DNA of 64,000 nucleotides, from positions 1,798,001 to 1,862,000 of the forward strand of contig OZ242263.1 in NCBI GenBank assembly GCA_965207125.1, written 5' to 3'. Positions 62,101-64,000 of the stretch are shown in pieces. Position 1 is the stretch's first letter. Every line of letters begins with the position of its first letter. Below the pieces are notes generated by a model. It made no database searches and was not told the DNA's origin. It saw nothing but the letters and a program-made list of their open reading frames with translations. Both the position numbers and the translations under genes were made by a program. This DNA is from G965207125 sp965207125. Lineage in GTDB: Bacteria; Pseudomonadota; Alphaproteobacteria; Puniceispirillales; UBA1172.

Positions 62101-64000
62101 GCCCTGTTATCGGTGTGGAAGTCTTTTTTGATCTGGATGGTGACGGTGAGATCACAGAAACTGAAAAAGACACCCAACGCGATGAATCTGGTCGCTCGCG
62201 CTATCTCACGGGTGATGATGGCACAGTTGAAATTCCCGGGCAATATGCTGGACTGGCCTTTGTTGCTGATGTGGATGGTGCTTACGACACCGCCACTGGT
62301 GCGCGTTTGAAAGGCTCGCTCCGTTCGCTTGATAATGGCGAGGGCGGCATTGCGACTCCGATCACTGACTGGATTGCCACATACCTTGAAGAGGTAGAGG
62401 GTGAACCTAACGCTCCGACGACGGCGCAAGAGGTTTTAAATACGATCTTTGGCGATGGTGTGATCACAGTCGCTGATATTCTTGATATAGGCAATTATGA
62501 AGTGCCTGAAAGCGGGGCCGCGGATGAGGCGAAAAAGCTGAAGATTATCAATGTCGCTTTTGCCCTATCCGAGATTAAGAAAAACAATGATTTGGCTGAC
62601 ATTGATGATGATGGGTCCGTCACCAATATTGATATTATCACTGCGGTTTCCACCTTGGTGCAAACGCCTGATGATGCTTCCATCATTGATCTTAAGGCTA
62701 TTGTTGATGCTCGCATTTCCGACGCTACTGCGGTTCGAGATGGTCGGCCTATTGCGTCCCCAGCTGACGTTGAGATCATCGAGGATACTGATTATGAGTT
62801 TCCTGATACGCCTGAGGCTTTGACTGAATTATTTGGCTTCCTTGATCCAGGGGGCAATAGTTCTGGCGCGGATGCATCGTCTTTCAGAGGCGTTTATATC
62901 AAGATTGATCTTGAAAACGCTTCGCTATGGCTTGATGACGGCACAACCAAAGTGACGGCGGCTAACGCGTCCACGCTTGGGCTTGGCGGCAGTGATAACG
63001 ATGGTGCGCCGCCGATCAGCGGTTATATTTATGTGACGATTGACAAGCTCGATGAGCTGATATTGCAACCGGCCGCTGATTTCAACGGTGCGTTAAAACT
63101 AGTTTATCGGGTTTGGGACGGTGAGGCAGCATCACTAGACGCTGATCTGGTTATTAATGTGGCCGGGGTGAATGAAGATATCCCTATTGGTATCACCGGT
63201 GATCGCGGGGCCGCGGGTAGTGCTGAAACTGACATGGTTTTCGTCTTGGGTGAGAACGGGCGATTGACTTTGGCTGACGGCACGGACGCTGGTGTGATTA
63301 CGATTGTGGATACTAAAACGCCTCCGGGCCAGCTCAGCTTCGACATTTCGGGTGCGCATGGTGATTTATTTGAGGTTGTTCTTTTAGACCATGATCGTGA
63401 CGCAGGCACGCCTGATGCGTGGGTGTTGCGGATGAAAGATTCTGCTACGGCGTTGCCGAGCGGTGATGATTATACCATCACTATTGTGGCGACTGATGCT
63501 GAGGGCGCTACGTTCAGGCGCGATCTGCGGATTAAGCAAGGGGGGCTATATATTTATGATGTGGCCGGTACTGATGATGGTTCATCGCGCGTTTTCTCTG
63601 ACGGCAAGGCTGTGCTCGAAGAGAATGAGGATGGGAGTGGGACGCCGGTTACCATCGGTGCGCTTCGGAATGAATTTACTTCAAACCCTGACATTGAGGT
63701 GCTGGGTTTTGAGCTGGTCGATGGCGAGGCGAATAATGATCAGTTCATGATTGAAAGGGGTGATGGCGCGGATGGTGTGGCGAACACGGCTGATGATGTT
63801 TTCGTTCTGAAATTCATCGGCTCGGATAGCGGTGATGCTGATATTGCGACTGATAATGGTGATGCGCCCGGTGTGTTGAATGTCAGGATTCGTGAGATTT
63901 ATACTGTAGGCAATCTGCATGAAGAGACCGTGGACGAGGACGGCGAAGGCAGTTTTTTTGGAACAAAGGATATAGACGCGAGCGGCGATACCACCGACGC
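59154..64000 (+). CDS. Giant cadherin/RTX-type adhesin (3' end beyond window)
   Basis: Open for 1615 codons without a stop to the window edge. ATG 59154 follows AAAAAGGATGG. No N-terminal signal peptide is seen, as expected for type I secretion. It contains cadherin-like domains (for example PVNDAPRLVPEAA near 305 and IGANDAPVANMDG near 530), a CSPG-like segment RITYRPPASGEGDDEFTFTV near 710, an RTX stretch GDGSDIITGG to GGAGDDDIIL near 780-805, and two EF-hand-like loops (DLDGDGEITETE near 993 and DIDDDGSVTNID near 1152). A domain starting near residue 173 (DEDNDYEF) recurs near 1206 (EDTDYEF). Acidic and secreted; a role in adhesion or biofilm is inferred. Confidence 0.8.
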   Translation, partial: MTELKTLRYFAPSGSEFPAGWYLTDNDDGVTRTGSAIAADDTTVYDVANRIIIDGNTPSTPAITGGEEADEFLIKSDAASVTINDDAGANVIVFDVDVIITSITSGTAGNPPVDQYVITLDGGNTITVVTPANFTFQHFGDSSEAIPILGADFVTAYGTGFTPRRPTATPATDVVIDEDNDYEFSDTPADLMALFGFSDLDGNNSAVTSSFKGVYIKLDTITDGRLFFVASDNTATEVTVDNASTLELGGSNNDGAPAIDGYIYVTFDKLDELKLTPNSDFNGDLDLVYRVWDGEDSSFDATLTITVTPVNDAPRLVPEAAIGQQDWTVGQSISEIDLSGLFTDVDDADDSLKLTVTFLNDLDAGFSLGDLGLIFNPANAKITGTLRSTLFDSDHVRTGANTIKIVASDGKAESETTININIEPALVPLTISGAGEGEIAAGGQATTVMGDISITGDPGSTPLPSIRLVSGVGVGGMMAFDVATGTWTYTLDNTDEDVQTLKSGETLVETFRFNADGLSRPDFIVEITVIGANDAPVANMDGVPAQTGQVGQAIAEIDLSTLFTDPDEDSLTLTFMVTLADGSMGDLAAIGLSYNSETNEITGKPSKSGTHTIIVTASDGNNGTASSTFTIEVEAALPIVVRARLNYDAGEVTVIDAADLQAISDNIPGDPSIVLYTIKTLPTGSGEIWKDATPLNAGDDFTQADINAGRITYRPPASGEGDDEFTFTVSDGVRVSDVQTLQIVPLEVLVPEEPDQDNTIDLSTETTSQRVEAGDGSDIITGGQDDDQIDGGAGDDDIILTRDDNGDQVDAGADEVLYTFDHAGIGIDGGDAIRGFKRGQDKLKLVVNSDRSDISTLTEFLQSLSGGDGEYLTDDDAFTVTIIWGTDEEDNFYFDGVLLHFKDATAFGGGRVSSPVVQITFDERLGLDDLIEILGGADNVADNFDGGLTAFKNLDEVLPRLFGENSIDFVVIPFSDQVAVTGGPVIGVEVFFDLDGDGEITETEKDTQRDESGRSRYLTGDDGTVEIPGQYAGLAFVADVDGAYDTATGARLKGSLRSLDNGEGGIATPITDWIATYLEEVEGEPNAPTTAQEVLNTIFGDGVITVADILDIGNYEVPESGAADEAKKLKIINVAFALSEIKKNNDLADIDDDGSVTNIDIITAVSTLVQTPDDASIIDLKAIVDARISDATAVRDGRPIASPADVEIIEDTDYEFPDTPEALTELFGFLDPGGNSSGADASSFRGVYIKIDLENASLWLDDGTTKVTAANASTLGLGGSDNDGAPPISGYIYVTIDKLDELILQPAADFNGALKLVYRVWDGEAASLDADLVINVAGVNEDIPIGITGDRGAAGSAETDMVFVLGENGRLTLADGTDAGVITIVDTKTPPGQLSFDISGAHGDLFEVVLLDHDRDAGTPDAWVLRMKDSATALPSGDDYTITIVATDAEGATFRRDLRIKQGGLYIYDVAGTDDGSSRVFSDGKAVLEENEDGSGTPVTIGALRNEFTSNPDIEVLGFELVDGEANNDQFMIERGDGADGVANTADDVFVLKFIGSDSGDADIATDNGDAPGVLNVRIREIYTVGNLHEETVDEDGEGSFFGTKDIDASGDTTD

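Overview
The window looks like chromosome from a compact alphaproteobacterium. A circularly permuted two-piece tmRNA lies directly upstream of an alpha-type SspB. The serial order hflK-hflC-degP-miaA-ilvBNC and a mreBCD-mrdA-rodA cluster fit the same group. Lpt and heptose genes point to a Gram-negative outer membrane with heptose-containing LPS. Several convergent neighbours overlap at their 3' ends, as in streamlined genomes. A marine SAR116-like lineage is possible, but I could not test this.

Layout. 1-5.9 kb: glycolate oxidase glcDEF, class I fumarase and sspB. 6.0-6.4 kb: ssrA (tmRNA) with promoter and terminator. 6.4-13.5 kb: thyA-folA, mrp, hflKC, a DegP-type protease and miaA. 13.7-17.2 kb: branched-chain amino-acid genes ilvB, ilvN, ilvC. 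17.2-25.7 kb: an elongation operon mreB-mreC-mreD-mrdA-rodA that continues through coupled junctions into rpoN and an SbmA/BacA-like transporter. 25.7-30.5 kb: hldE, glmU, glmS.

30.5-44.6 kb is an accessory island placed immediately downstream of glmS. Its edges are debris: 88-bp repeats, a broken Phd/YefM antitoxin, a split HNH gene, a three-Cys-motif (Gp37/Gp68) gene, and on the far side a second partial copy of that gene, a TcmP-like remnant and two pieces of a diverged glmS. A nearly identical 400-bp direct repeat (32177-32576 and 43491-43890) brackets the core. The core is a minus-strand cluster: Dcm-like C5 methyltransferase, sigma-70-like protein, GHKL ATPase, Z1 helicase, PD-(D/E)XK protein, AIPR protein. 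The last five are spaced so tightly that they are almost certainly one transcription unit. This is the best candidate in the window for an unusual defence system; its distinctive part is the embedded 729-residue sigma-like protein with near-identical N-terminal tandem repeats.

44.6-64 kb returns to chromosome-like content: a repeat-built, probably truncated surface lipoprotein, lptD, a family 9 glycosyltransferase, a DUF924 protein, an FAD oxidoreductase, a Sua5/TsaC protein, cysQ, an SRAP protein with an odd charged insert, an AlkA-like glycosylase, an EamA transporter, ptsN, lptB, and the first 1615 codons of a giant cadherin/RTX-type adhesin that runs off the window. No tRNA, rRNA, CRISPR array or intact transposase was seen.
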